A stretch of DNA of 64,000 bases from Amblyornis subalaris (Eukaryota > Chordata > Aves > Passeriformes > Ptilonorhynchidae): positions 12,753,235 through 12,817,234 of the forward strand of contig JACAXG010000007.1 in NCBI GenBank assembly GCA_018881555.1, written 5' to 3'. Of this stretch, positions 14,001-28,255 are shown piece by piece. The notes under the pieces were generated by a model, which saw only the letters and a list, made by a program, of their open reading frames with translations, was not told where the DNA came from and did no database searches. Made by a program: the position numbers and the translations under genes. The first letter of the stretch is position 1. Each line of letters opens with the position of its first letter.

Positions 14001-17000
14001 TTTTTTTTTTTTAATGTTTAAAGACCTCTGGTTTTGTGTTCTTTTGTTGAGCTTGCTTTAGTGATACTAAAGATATGGCCTGATGGATCTGGTGGAGCAT
14101 TGATTCCATCTCCTGGTTGCCAACTGGAAGTCTGAATTGGAATAAGATTTTATTGCCACTGTGACGCTTTGTAAGCCTCCTTCTCCTAAGCAGCAAAGCA
14201 GAACAGAAAGGAATTACAAAGAATAAACACATGAACTGTGGGTTTTTTTCCAGAGTCTAAAGGTGAAGTTGTACAAATATCAGAAACTAATTAAGCCGAC
14301 TGTGTGATATTTAGTTATCTTAGATCCTGGGAGAAAAAAATTGATTTCTGTTGCACTGAATTAAATTACATTTTCATACTGATTGACACAAGCTGACTTG
14401 GCTTCTACTTGTCTTGCAAAACTACCCATTATCTGACTTTGGTTCTTGAAAGTGGGCTGCTGACCTTCTGCAGTGATGCTATTTTAGCTCTGTATTGATG
14501 AACAAACACTTTGTCTAGGGGCAGCATTGGTCTGAAAGATCTTATACGCATCTTACATCGCTTGTTCAGCCAAGTGCAGGTTTCAAAAGGACATTATTTT
14601 TCCTAAGTGAAACAGTATTTTTAACCCGTACAAGTATGCTGTGCTGTTATCGGCTTCCAGGTGCAGAACCTCCTGTGTGAAAGCGGGAGGCCCACTGCCT
14701 GGCCTGCTTTCCATGACCTCTTCCACTGTAGGCTGGTGCAAGTGTGAATTAAACTGCCATACAAATANAGGTACAAAATGCTTCAAATTGTGACTGCTCA
14801 TCTGGCAAAACCCCCAAATCCAAAGATGTGACATCTACTGCTTGGCAATGGTGCCACAGTGAAAGTATTTGCTGTAGATAATCGTTCATTGCTGTACTTC
14901 AAAGGGAGGAAAAGGAGTGGCAGGTGCCCAGCTTACGGTCAGTGCTCTTCACTGCAGAATTGTAGCCAGCTCCTGGATGGGATCCTCCTGCAGAGCAGCA
15001 CAATGAGTGATAGTTCCTTTGCTGTGAGTGGCTAATGCAGCTACAGAATGTGAGATGCTGCTAAAGAATAGGATCCTTGGGTTTGATCTCTCATTGTCAG
15101 GACAGCTGGTGCTCCCATCCTCTGAAAGGTGACTCCACCAACAGTCCGTATTGCTCCTACGGCACAAAGGGAGAGGATGCTTGCACCTGCAGATTAACTT
15201 CCCAGTGTCAGGGAAAGGCAAGGAGGATGGAGTACACTGCTCTTAAGTGAACCAAGAAGATAGTCCCAAATAAGTGGAAAAAGCACTAAAACGTTTTTGG
15301 ATGATACTAAACCCGCTTTCCTATTGTGAGAGAATTTATTTTTTGCTTGGAGATGGGAGAGGGAAATATAGGAAGGTTAATCTGAAAATGTTATNTTGCT
15401 ACCTTGATATACTCTGTAATGGATGATCTTCTTTTGATCTTGTAAAACAATTTTGAGAATCCCCTTGATTCCTATGGAAAGCAGGCACACCTGGAACTGC
15501 CCAAGGACTCCTGTTTGAATAATTTTTTGAATGCCTGACTCCTTCCACTCATTCATGCTTCTCATGGATTCTTGATGATATCTGTAATGGAAATTGCATG
15601 TGACATGTCTTTCACACTCATGGGCTTATCAAGGTAAAGCTGACAAGTTCTCTTTTCTCAGCCTCTGACTCCGCATGACAACCTGTAGTAAGCCTTGGCA
15701 ACTTCCAGACAGATGACTGCNTCTGTTCTGCACAAGACCAGAGAGGTTTTATTGCAGTGATAAAGTGCGTGTCACAGAGTGCTGGGGTTAAGTGCTGCTC
15801 AAAATACACCAAAAGCAATNGGGAACTGGCACAAGAAAAGATGAAAGGGAGAAAAGGGCCTTCAGGCTAGACCTGACGACTGTGAAGAGCTTGGTCACTT
15901 TACTGGGAGAACAGCTCAAATTGAATTCAGTGGACAAGCTTTGGATGGCAGACAAAGAATTCACATAGATTTCTTAGGATACAGCCATGTGCTGTGTCTA
16001 CCTGCTTCCAAAGGTTTTAGATAGTTTTTCTAAGGACTGTGAATAATTTGGCCACAGAAATCTGTGCCCAGAATTCTTCAGAGAGCACTTCAATAGCTAC
16101 ATTAGGTAAAGGTTGGCTAAAAACCTTTCTACTTATTTGGGTTATTGTTTCTAAGCACAGTAGAAAGAGGTTAAAACACTTTATTGATTTGCAGGCTGTT
16201 CTCTTTCATAAAAACCTGTCCTTCCTATCCCATCTGTATCTCAAATAATATTCATTAAGACAGAGTTCCCCTTCCTTTATGAAGGCTGAAGTAGATGCTC
16301 TTTCAGATATTATTTGAAGAAAATTTGGATTCACTGAGTATCATGACAAAGACTTCCTACTCGTTTGCTCCATTCTTCCATTTTGGGNAGTTTACCTCAA
16401 ATGAGTGTAAAGACATTTCCTTTGTTACTAAAAATTACTCCCGTACCCCCTCACACAGGAATGTACAGAGACAACAAGTCCTAATTTGTAAGACTAAAGT
16501 TTGTAAGACCCACTAGCAAATGTGAGATGTTTGCAGATGGTGTTGATAAAAAGCAAAAGTGCCAGGATAAGCAGAAAGGGTAGAAATAAATGAGGTAGAA
16601 AGGACATTCTAACAATACCAAAATAGCCTTCGAAGATCAAGAGGTNGCGGCTGAGACAAATGAATAATGGTGGAAGTACAAGCTGCTGATGCAAAGCCAG
16701 AAGAGAAATGATGGCTACAGAGGTGGCAATGGCCTTCCCCTAAATTCACCAGCTCACGTGGCCTCTGTTAGATTAGANTCAGCTTGCAATCTGTTGTTTT
16801 TATTCTCATGCCAACATGAGCTCTAGGGCAGAGGTGGACACTGACTTTTCAGATGGGGCACAGGGATGGTGGTCACAGAGCAAAGCCAGCAGTCTTCCTG
16901 CTGCCCTACACTACCCTCCAACCCACCAGGTGCTTGCTCTTATTCTGCTCAGCCAGTTTCAGAAGTAGTACTCAAGGACTAAATTTCCACTTAATTTAAT

Positions 17001-20000
17001 TGAGAAAGGCTGTANGGCTTTACTGCTATCATTGTTTAGCAGTTATTTTTCCTGAAGCTGCAATTATCACTGCCAATGCAATTCAGTGGGTAATGGAGGA
17101 AGTCAGGACAGTATATGCTTCACAACCTCTCAGGTGCTACCTACCCACAACACTTATTTATGAGGCTCCCACTCTGCTCTCCGTTGTTTCAGGAAAAATA
17201 AAAAGCGTGAGCTCTCCCTGGTTTAAACATCTAGCTCATNTTTTACCCGTGCATTTGAAGGAGTAGGGAAGGAGTGCTGGGGAGGAGGGGAAGAAATTCA
17301 CAAAGTTAAACAAGGATAATTACAGAACAAAGGCAAGAAGTCTGCCCTTGCTAGTTTAGCCCTCGTGGAGCTGATGAAGTGTCAGAGTGGCAGACAGTTA
17401 AAGTCAGGGCCAGGAAAGGCTGTTAGCAACTGTATCGTGGACCAGGTAAAGCTTTTTTTAAAAAACATGGTGGGATTTAGGCTTTGGTAAATACAAGGGT
17501 CACTTGGCACTCAGTCATTTGTGCTGAGGTGCTTCCAGTTTCCCCCTTGAGGTTCTCCTTCAGAACTTGGATCCCAACCCTTGAACAGAAGGTGCTCCTA
17601 AGACGGTCAGCCACTCTCTGCATATTTCGCCCCAGTCCCTGAAATTTTTTAACTTCAGCTCCTGATCATTTACATTTTTCCATTAAGATTCTGCTTATAA
17701 AGAGCTGATAAATGTTTCAGTGCTTTCTTCATGAAGTCATAAAATTCAACAGACCGGCAAGTTGTTTCTACCTGTGGTCTGTAACCATCTGCAGCATTCA
17801 CTGATGTATTTATAATAACCTAGAGACAAGTGGCATATGTGATAACATTTAATACTCATTACTAAACTCAGATAGACCACTGGAGAATGTTACTTTGATA
17901 TGAAGTTGAATCACAATTTTATTACTCAAAGGACATAAACTAATTTCCACCTACAGTTTAGCCAAACAGAAAGTATCATTGTTTAGTTTCAGTAGCAAAA
18001 CCAGTTTGGTTTTGAACCAAAAAGACAAAAGAAAACCCTGAACCACACATGAACACATGCAATGAACAAACCTGCTACAAACCTTCTAGAAACAGAAAGA
18101 AGAAAGTATTGGGCAAGGAAAAATTGCCACCCTTGTAAGAAAAGGCTCAGTAGGACAAAGGCAAGTTTCTTACCAAACTGATCAAAAGAATGAAAAAGTA
18201 ATGAATTATCCAAGCAACTTCTGGGATTAAAATTGCAAAATACAGGGCTTTCTTGGTGTAATTATTTTGTATGCCCTGCTTATTCCTACTCAATACTACA
18301 GCGTTAGATTTCTTTAATCAATTAAACAGATACATTCATGATGCAGAACAAATTAAGTGGAACAACTTTGGACGGGATTTGCGTGTTGATTTGTCTTGCC
18401 TTCAGCCTGCAGTGTGCTGTGCAAGTGTGCCATCAAGTGGTACAGTGAGAAAGAACTCAGCGAAGAACTCATCCTCCACCTTAAGCCTATTAAAGACACG
18501 AGACCGAGTGTCCCCTGAAACACCACCTTTTTATCCGTAAATAACCCGTGACAAATATTCACGTGCCCCCNTAAAACGAGGTGGGAAAGAGCTGTATGGC
18601 TGGGGTTACTGGGCACACGGCTACAGGGGCAAATGTCTATGAATCCCAAAGCCCCTGTAACAGGCTTATATAAAAGCCTAACCTCTTCTAAGTCTGCCAA
18701 AGGCCCTAATTACCCCAGAGTGAGGTGTATGTCCCACATCACAGAACAAAGCAGCCCTTGAATGACCCTTCTGAGGAGCTGGTGAGCAGCATGACTTGTT
18801 CAGACAGATGATGCTGATTGCAATGCAGCTCAATTCCACCCAGAAGGAAAACTGCCACTACCATCTGGGACCTGCTGGTAGTGCCTNGCTGGTGAAAGAC
18901 CTGTACACCCATGTGGTGACACCAGGAGATCCTCCATCCTCCTCCTTGCATTGCTTCCAGCCATGCTGGAGCTGATGAGTTTGGCTCAGAAATGTCTGAT
19001 TGGAGTCAAGGATTTAGGTACATGAAGAATCCTTGTTGGGGATTTCTGAGGGATCTACACCCTTCTATCACCAACTACCTCAGTATCTCAAACCTCAATG
19101 CTATGTTACTATGAAAATATGTTTTACTGGTTTGAATTTTGGGGGTTTTTTTCTACATCCAGGTAACTTGAACACATACAAGGAAAATAGCATACTTCAA
19201 GAGCTGCTAAGGCACTTGAAACTCAGTAAAATCACTGTAAGTTAACTGCCTCTAAATACCTTTACAAACATGGTATTAGGTGATTCGTCTCTGAGCATAC
19301 AAATACATTGTACAAGCCCTCTGTTTCCTTGGCCCTAAGTGTGGTGGGTGGTAAGACCAAGAGCATTTTAAAGCAGATCTGCTAGTTTTCAGACTAGCCT
19401 GGCATATATTCGCTTTTACGTCATATATCTCTCATTTATGAGTTACCATTGCAGTTGCCATTCTGGTTGAGCTGAGCAGCAGATATTACCCTATGCAGAT
19501 TATTTTTTCCTGGGCATCACCTGATGCCAAACACATCTCAGCACTGCCTGCTTCCTTTGATGAAAAGAGTTGTGTTACAGCNCAACTCTGCAAGACAGTG
19601 TGTGGTTAGTGTTGAAGCAGATATCTGAAATAATACAATAGGAAAATATCAAGGAAAAAGAACAATATGAGCAATAACTGAAAGATTGGTTCAAGAGCGT
19701 CAGTAATTTGTGGTTAGTGACACAGAGATATTTGAATCAGGACCACAATTGATAATTTTGTAAAAGCAAACAAAACAAACTTTTATAAATCAGCTTGTCC
19801 TTACTGGGAGAAGCACTAGGAAACGTCCAGCTTTTCTCTTTTTCACTGAATGTGATTATTTACACTCAATACAGATGGTCAGCTGAGCTGGGATGTCTGT
19901 CTGTATTTCTCTTCCAACCCACAGACCACCTNCTGTGGCAAAAAAAATCACAGGAGCATAAAGGAAACCCTCATTTACCCCTGGAGGACTATCTGTAACA

Positions 20001-23000
20001 CTGGCATGGTGAAATATTGTGGTGGTCTATTCTCTTTGTTATCAATAAAATATATTGCACACTGGCAGACCTTCTAAGCTACCAAGGAAGTGTGAGTGGC
20101 AGGGAAAAGTTCATCAGAAGACAATGGCAAATAATGAAAGGTGATTTATTAGGAGATGTATACCAAATATATCTGGGAAAGCGAGGAAAGGAGCATTCTG
20201 GTCACTAAAAATATATACACATCTGAAAGTGCTCATTATTAACATTGCAGNTATTCTCTCCTCACTTCAAATGCTGTTAGAAAAGTAAATCTGCTGATGC
20301 ATGAAGGCATGAGTAAGACACGGGAAGCTTGCAAATGAGCACGTGAAAAGTAGAGGTTGTGCTTTAAAGGGATTAAGGAAAGTGAAATTAGGACTTCCCA
20401 AACTCTTCCAAGGTGCTGCCTTCCCCCGTGCTGTGGCAAGCAGTCCTGTCTTGTCGTGCTCGAGTGACTGCAATGCTGGTTCGTGGAAAGGGCAATTTAC
20501 TCTCTGCTCTTCAGCTATTCTGTTGTAAGGCACTGGCTTTATTCTCTTTTCTTTAAAAAAAAGCAAACCTTAAATGAGCTTTTCTGTTCCCCACAGTGTG
20601 GCTAATGTGCTGCTCAGTCCTGTACAGCCAAACTGGCCCGGGCTCTCGCTTTGGGCAGAAGTTGGTCTGAAGTTTGTTGCTGACAGATCCGTGTCAAATA
20701 AGGGCCATCAAAGCTGAGGGCAGTGCTAGAGGCACCATCACCTATGTACTCATGATCTAGCTGTGTTTGCTATTAGCCCTCTGTTTAGCCTGCAAAAATG
20801 AATGAAAATGCTCCAGTTCATAGAAAGCAATAATGTATTATTAAACAGAGAAGCTTTCAAGCATCTCTGTTTATGTGTGCAAACCTCCCTCAGGGAAAGC
20901 AGGCTGAGTTCAGTGAGACTAATGGTCTCTGTGGAATAGGCAGAGCTCCTGTGCAAAGGTTCAGAGGATCAGAGGTAATGGTGTTAGAAATCTCAATGGC
21001 NGAGAAGTATCTCACAGCAGTAGCATGGAAGTTGCCCACCTCTCTTCACNGTCTTAAAAATTATGAAGTTGATTTAGATGACATTTTAATTGAATTTACC
21101 TTTTCCTTTCATCTGCTCTTCAGTCTTCTTACTTCAACTTGTAAGACTTCTCCAATTTTCAAATTGATTTTCTCNTAATTAATTGGACAATTAACTATAA
21201 CTTAGTAATTATTTATCAAGTATGCTCATTATGCAAATATCTACAGATCTAAAATATATCCACACTCAATTAATTTAATAAGAAGGCATTGCTGTGGATA
21301 TTATAAAATTGTTCTTCACTTGCACCAAATATTTGAAAAGGAAATGTTAGTATTNTATTTCTTTTCACAGACACCATAGGTTTTTGAAATGTGTTGTAGA
21401 ATGTGTTCTCTGTCACCACAGGCCAGTATGCAATACCTTAATTAACGCAGAAAGAACTGTAGAACATCCCTTTCATGTGTCTCAAACCCTACCCATGGGC
21501 CATAACTGTTTATATTCCTAGAGCACCTGAGAGCCAGCCATGTTTCATGCTCCTTGTATTTTATTATTGTATTAGGCTGATGTGTAACACCATGTCATTT
21601 TGGATTGAATTCATGGCAATAGCTAATCACTGAAAGAGCAAGTACAAACGGAGGAGCGATTTTACTGTTAATGACCTTGGCCTGGATAGTTCTTGTTTCC
21701 ATGCTTCGTTCTTTTGTCTTCCCTCTTCATTCACATACCCACTGATCCAGAGTACACTAATATTTCATATAGAGAACCAAGGAACCATAAATGTCACTTC
21801 TTGCCATTTGGTCTCATTTGAGCGTCCCTTCCTCCTATATCTATAATTAGTGACATCTTTTGAATTATGTTCAGTTCTGCCCTTCTACCCTTTTTTTTTT
21901 CTTTTTTGCTGCTGCTGTTTTCATCTTTATGATGAGCCGCTCAGATGAAGGTGAAAACATTGCAACGGAAAAACTTCGGAGGTCTATGGCAGTTTCTGTG
22001 ATTGGCTATTTTTATTTTTATGGCTGTTTGCCAAACAAATTGGAAATACTTGGCCTGCAGTTATTTGTGAGTACTTTTAAAATATTCATTATCCTGACAA
22101 GTTGGAAAGCTCAGAAGGCCATTTTATGTTTGGAAAGTTAAGCTGCATCAATATTTAGCAGAAGAAAGCCTCAAGAATGTGAGAGCAAACTTAAAAGTAT
22201 ATGTCACTTCAGAAATCAAAGTCAGAAGGAAATATTCAGGAGCATTTAGGAGTGGGAATCCAGAATGTTTTTACTCATATACTGATCCCATAAAGTTTTA
22301 ATGAAAAACTTGCGATATGATCACTCTGATTAGATTGGTTTTAAATATTTCAGCTTTCACAGCATCCTCAGTGAATGGCTTTTTGTTTTCCCTTTTTGAA
22401 ACTTTCCCAGTAGAATATTTTTGAAGGATATTTTGCCAGTCTGATTTACCTTTGTCTATATTTTCCCTGATAATCTGACTGCCTGAAGAAGCAGATCATA
22501 CTACCTGTGTTCCTGGTAATTCACTATTCCGTTTGCAAACAGACGTAGAAAGAGCCTCAAAGAATCNATTATTGTGTAGGTATAAAATATTCTGAATTAT
22601 TCTGCAGGTCCTTCTTTTTCAACTGTTGTAAGCCTCCAGGAAGAAAAAGAGATCCAACCAAGACAGTCCCAGCTTATTTCTAGCATTCTAGAGATAGAAA
22701 CCATCTGGATGCCTAAGGAGGATGTATCCCATCTGATCCACAACTCAGGGATGTAATGATGTAATGTTTAGCGGCACGTTACACAATCACAAATCCACAC
22801 ATTACTTGGGCCGTGTTGCCCAGTAATTATGCAGTGCTTAGATGCTTTCAAGTGAAACTGGGTTTAGTAAAAGTAGAAGTGAAGTAAAGCTCAACTGAAT
22901 TGTGTATTGTAAAACCTCACCATGCACCATACTCTGGAAAGTAAATAAAAATCGGTTCCAGTATCAGCAGGAATGCTACTACATTTACTCATTGGTCTAA

Positions 23001-24350
23001 GCACAGATAAAGAATTAACAATCTAATCTCTCATTTAAGGTTTTATATGCATCCAAGTAAATAAACCCCAGTCAAATCAGTATCCCTTTTATCACAAACA
23101 TGAATAAAATAGTCACCACTCTTACCATCAGTAAATGTGTTTCCTTTAGGCAGACTCTGGCATCTCTCTTAGAAATCATTTTCATTGAAGTTAGAAGAAT
23201 AAAAGCAATAAAAGAAAAGGTTTTCCTTCTTTGTAAACCTATATTCATTTCCATGTTGGTTTTCATCTTCTTACCAGCACTACAACTGTTTTCAAAGTTT
23301 GATGTAAATGTGATGCAATTTGAGCTGAACTCAAAAGAACATGAAACTTTTTTGACAGATTGTTGAATATCAGAAGAATATGTATTACTCCTTATGCTTT
23401 TTCAAAAGTTGACCTGTTGGCAGAAAATGGAATGATATCACTTTCCTTATGCTTACATTTTGTCATGGACACTGGTCGTAATCCAAGACAGAAAGCAGTT
23501 TGGTGCAGCATACATTTACCAATGTATCTTCACAATGTAGTTCAAGNTAAACATATCAACATTGAAAAGAACATAATTTTCAAGAATTAGTTGCATGAAA
23601 TAATTTTTTTTTTTCATAACTAGTTGAACAAAATGCATACTTTCCCTTAAAAGTAGTATTTTAAGGATTTATACATGTGGTTATTTTCATCCTGTTGTGT
23701 TGGATGACCTTGGCTTTCACTGAGGCTGTCCAAAATGTGCTGAAGGGCTTGCTTAGGATTTTTGTTTGTTTGTTTGCTAGAATTTCTCTTTGGTTAGCAC
23801 AAATGATAGCTTTAATCTCAGTTTAGTTATCTAAGAGTTAGGCACGTTTAGCGATCTTCAGTTTGGCAGTGAAATGATCTGTGTACACATGGATGACTTC
23901 NGGCACACCTGTTCTTCACTCAGTCTCTGTGGTGTTCATTTCCACTTAAGCCAGTTCCTTTAATTGGTGTTGCTCCTTTGACCACCATAAGCACCATCTT
24001 TTTCCTGCTCCATTAGCCAGCCTGGTGCAGTGCACTCTGCAGTGATGCCAGAGAGTCCTCTTAATCAAAACTTGACTGAAAGGCTGTCTTTGGAATCAAG
24101 TATCATAACCCTTACCTAAGTCTCCGAATGGTTCAAACCTGACTGTTTGGGACTGCTTTGTTGGGAAATATCAGCAATTTTATTTCTGGTTGTTTTATTT
24201 CTAGGCTTACTGTAATTTTGGTGTCTTTCTTAAGCATGCCCCTCTACATGTCTCTCTTTGGGAGTGCACTGAGAGCCCCTAGCCTCCTCCTGCCCCCTTT
24301 GTCTTCAGTTTTCCTTTTTTTCTAGGCTCAGGAATGGGGAGAATAGAATT
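14001..24350. other. gene-free A+T-rich DNA
   Basis: No coding exon or RNA gene is recognisable. Open frames are short and shadow one another. The part from about 21,180 to 22,960 is especially A+T-rich with TAATTA-type motifs, which can be a mark of conserved regulatory DNA but is not proof. Confidence 0.55.
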
Positions 24351-24359
24351 TGCCAGTCC

Positions 24360-25260
24360 TCGTGAAGTTAGGCTAATTAATGCCATTTATCAGTATCCCA
24401 ACTGCTTTCTCAATGACTCTCTATTCTTAGCCCAGCTCTCAATGTTTTGTTTTGTCAAGGTCATTACACATTGTTAATTTGCTAAGGGTTTCATCCCACA
24501 AGAGCCCCTATTGATTTACTGCAAGATATTAAATGGGTCAATTGCATAATTTTTCACAGAAATAAACAGCACACGGCTCATTCCCTTCTCTGCCACAGAG
24601 GCCTTCCTTACTTTGAAGTTCTGACATCANTGTTGGTCATCCTCAGGGTGTATTCCACCAGGATCACATGTAAACAAATTGAGCGGCCTGAAGAAATTTA
24701 ATGTGAACTGGCTAATTGGCCAGTTCTCAGCTCCTGCTTCTCAAACAGGACTGGCAGCAATAAACCAAGTGGCAGTCTGCCATTTCCCTNGCTCATCCGA
24801 AGGTGCTTGTCCATATGGATGCCACTGATCCTGAAACGCATTCATTCCATTTTATGACAGCGAGGACTGCCATACTCAGCAATACTGACTACCACAGCAT
24901 TTCAAAGTGTCACAGGCTCTTTTAAAAAGGCTGAATTATGTATTATCAGTAAAGAAGTCTTGAGAGCTACTACATACATGTAACCAAAAGTCCTGGAGTT
25001 CAAGGGAGAGAGCCCAGAGCGCACAAGGCCCAGTGACAAACNGGCGAGTTGTAATACGCACGTCAAATGATTATTTCCAAAATGCTCACCGGATTCATAA
25101 AGATTGGATACTCAAAACTGAAACGCATTTGCCTGCCCACTACAGTTTTAGCCAAAAATCTCTAATGTTAAAATCTGTCAGATTTCTTGTCAGTGTAGAC
25201 GAACCTTAAACTGTGCCTGCTGAAGCCCTGCGTCGGTTAATCACCTGGTGGGTTCCAGTC
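24360..25260. promoter_or_regulatory. candidate conserved non-coding element
   Basis: Non-coding stretch with intact-looking binding motifs: GGCTAATTAATGCC near 24,371 and GGCTAATTGGCCAG near 24,711 (homeodomain type), and TGTAAACAAA near 24,670 (forkhead type). It contains no repeats and no credible frame. Conservation itself cannot be seen from one sequence; this is inference from motif content only. Confidence 0.2.
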
Positions 25261-28145
25261 AGAGATGTTCAGCGCATTTCCCACCTAGCTGTCAACAGGA
25301 GAAAGATGTCCTGCAAGGTGCTAATTCGAAAGACTTAGACATGTTCATGTCTGACATGCTTCCGAATACGTATTTGGAGGAATTTCTGCTACTTCTCCAA
25401 ATTTCCCTTATTCTTTGGACAAAAAGGAGGAATATGCTCGAAGCTGTGCCTGTGGGTCTCCTCCCCTCATAGAGCAACTAAGTACAACCAGCAGGTCAGT
25501 GAGGTTGACCTGACTCTGTTGGATACCATGTTTTTACACCTTTTCTTNTTTTCTTCTTTTCTCCCNTTTCCCACNTTCCCTCTGCTTGTAATAACTGGAA
25601 GAGTTTCGGGAAGTTTCCAGAACTTTTTCATGTGTATTTGATACATTGTTATTTTCTTGTCCCATTGTTAATGTTTACAACTTATTTTGTATTTGCAGGA
25701 TTTTATTAAGGTCTTGACTAATTTGACATTTAGAAGCTCAAGCACCTGCTTCTAACCTCTAACTCTGCCTGCCTTGACTTTTAGAAGNAAGTAACATCAG
25801 GCTTCCCTCACTTCCCTATGAGTGTTTCTCCAAAATTAAAATGTGNTTGTGAACGTACTGTAAAAGCGGTTTTAATTCCCATCTTGTAGATAAATAAAGC
25901 AAAGCAAAACCACACCAAATGTTCTAGAGGTGTGGAATAAAACCTCTCTCACTTTTACAACTGCAGATAGCTTCATTTAAGATTTCAAAATTCATGTGAC
26001 TATATATACCTGCTTATTAATTGCAGACTAACTGCAGTGCAATCTACTGTGCACAGGTAAAGATCAGGACTAATTTTGTGGTTANGTTTTTATTTTAAAT
26101 TAGTGAATCTATAAATGTGTAAAGGTATTGTTTGTGATCTCAAGAATTACTTGCTAAGTTCAGGTGTACCCTTAAAAACAAATGTAGTACATTTTCTTTC
26201 CTAGTTTTGGCTGTGGAGCCTACATCAGATCACAGAGACACAATATTTGATCTCTGTGGACAGATTTTTCAGTTTTGTGAACAAAAGCAGTAGCTATTTA
26301 CATTTCCCTGTGTTTCCATAACACTTGNCAATTGTAGCTCATTCCAGAACGGTTTTAAGGTCTGTGGGGCCCAGAGTCCATCCAGACCCTAGTTTTGAAA
26401 TGTTCCGTGGTGTGATTTGCACGTAAGACCACAAAGTTTAAACCTTGCTTAAAGGTTTAAACACAGTCCTCTCTTAACCAGTTTCTGCTACTTACTTTTT
26501 TCTATTTGCTCCAGCTTTTTCCCTCTTCTTCACTTTCTGAGTGTTTCAAGTTCTTAATCTTTTTACCTTTTTTCTAGGCACTTTGCTGATGGAAACACAT
26601 CCCGACTTTTAATCTTCTATAAAAGTTTAAGGAACAGTCTGTGCAAATTACAGTCTGTTTCATATTGGGAATGGAGCGAGACCACCTCAGGCAGTGCTCC
26701 AAGAAGGACTAAAGCCACCAAACGTGTGAGAACTTTTCAAAGCAAAAAGGCAGAGCCAAGGGTATTCACCTCTGCAGCCCATGCCTATTATGCTCAGCAA
26801 TGAATGTTTTAACAGAAATCAGTACCAAAGATACTTTTAAGCTGGAAGCTAGACATGTGGGACTGATGGATTCTCTCGTGGCCTGTAAGCACAGCTCTGA
26901 ATTCAGGCACTGCAGAGCTGCATCATCCCCACAGGAACATNATAGTGGCTTTTGCCCCAAAAAGCCACAGTTCCTTTGAGACCTCTGAAGCATAGTGGGA
27001 AAGTGCTGCCTACCAGACCCTTTTCACGATGTACATCATCTACACACCTGTCATACAGCCAGGGATGAAAAGGAATAGGTGTCACTTTGGTATCTTTCAA
27101 TACCTTCAGTCTGCTTTTGGGTTGTGATATTACCCTGGCAGGTCTTGATATTCTTTCACCACCATCTGATGCATATAAAACAACCAGGAAGAAGTTTGGA
27201 TTGGTTCATTTGTTCAAGATGNGGAGGTCCCTGTCTCAGTCTTCGTTTGCATTCTTCTCAGTATTCTTGCTTAAGTCATAAACTGAACAAACGTAACTGT
27301 TCTTTCATGCTGTTTCTAGACATATAAAGTTGTTTAGCCTGTTGTCAGCCTAAAAACATTCAAGATACCCAGCACTGAAGAAATGCAGACAGCAATAGGG
27401 TTCTGCCATTCAGCTATGGGCAAGTCAAGGAAGGGACTTGATAAATCTGTGGCCTGCTCAAAAAGAACGGGCAGAATTTGAACAGGGTTTGGGTNGTTGT
27501 GCATGTTATAACAGTTCAGACAAATACAGCATTTCCTCTTCCCTCACCACAAGTCAGTTAAAAAGGAATCTAAAAAAAAAGCTTCTAGAATCTTGTTCTT
27601 AAACATAAAACGATGGGGTTTTTTTTCTCTTTGTGAAGGGGAAATTGAAAATCACAGCATTGTGAAGATTAGCACAGCTAAAACAGATAATCCTCACACT
27701 AGTCCTTTTGGCAACTCCTTCAGTAGTTTTGGCAGCCAAATGTGGGGCCTGCCAGGAGCACAAAGAAATCCAGCCAGGAAGACAGCTACAATCCTACATA
27801 TCTGTGCTGGACAAAACACATTCTGGAGTTTGCTGCCTGTGCTCTTATGCTTGCCAAGCACATGCTAGGAGTGGCCACACATGTGCTGGCTTNCACAACA
27901 GAGGAGGAGGAAAACAGGAGAGCTGTGGAAGTCACAGCCAGAGCAGTGAGGAACACGCTGCCATAGTCCATTGTTTTCTTCTATAAAAACTAGAAAAGAC
28001 TTACTGAGAAGCCAAGGTGAAGGTGCACATATTTTGTCTGACGTACAGAAGCAACATGGCTTTTTATTTACATCCAGAAGTGACAGCACAGCACAGAGCA
28101 GGGAGTGCATTCAAACTTCATCTCTATTGCCCTATTCCCACCCAA
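25261..28145. other. gene-free DNA
   Basis: No exon is recognisable. Near 25,545-25,580 there is a pyrimidine-rich tract with several N bases. From about 27,600 several overlapping plus-strand frames of 70-92 codons occur, but they have no family resemblance and no consistent splice context. Confidence 0.5.
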
Positions 28146-28149
28146 AATC

Positions 28150-28255
28150 CACCNAGCCTGCCCTAGGTGCACCTGCTTGAGCAGATGGTGGACCAGATGG
28201 TCACTTTCAACCAGGTCCCTTTCAACCTCCACACTCTGGTGTGATACTGTGTTTT
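28150..28255 (+). mobile_element. CR1 LINE 3'-end remnant
   Basis: The plus strand reads like the CR1 3' untranslated end: a CTGCTTGAGCAG block, then GGACCAGATGGTC, then a GGTCCCTTTCAACC block. This is the usual order in avian CR1 copies. It is 5'-truncated, as most CR1 insertions are, and diverged from the usual motif. No open frame is left. Confidence 0.7.

Noticed and set aside
26855..26885. Kazal-like word (CGTDG) suggesting a SPINK exon
   Set aside because: Stops lie close on both sides in that frame and the remaining cysteines of the Kazal pattern are missing.
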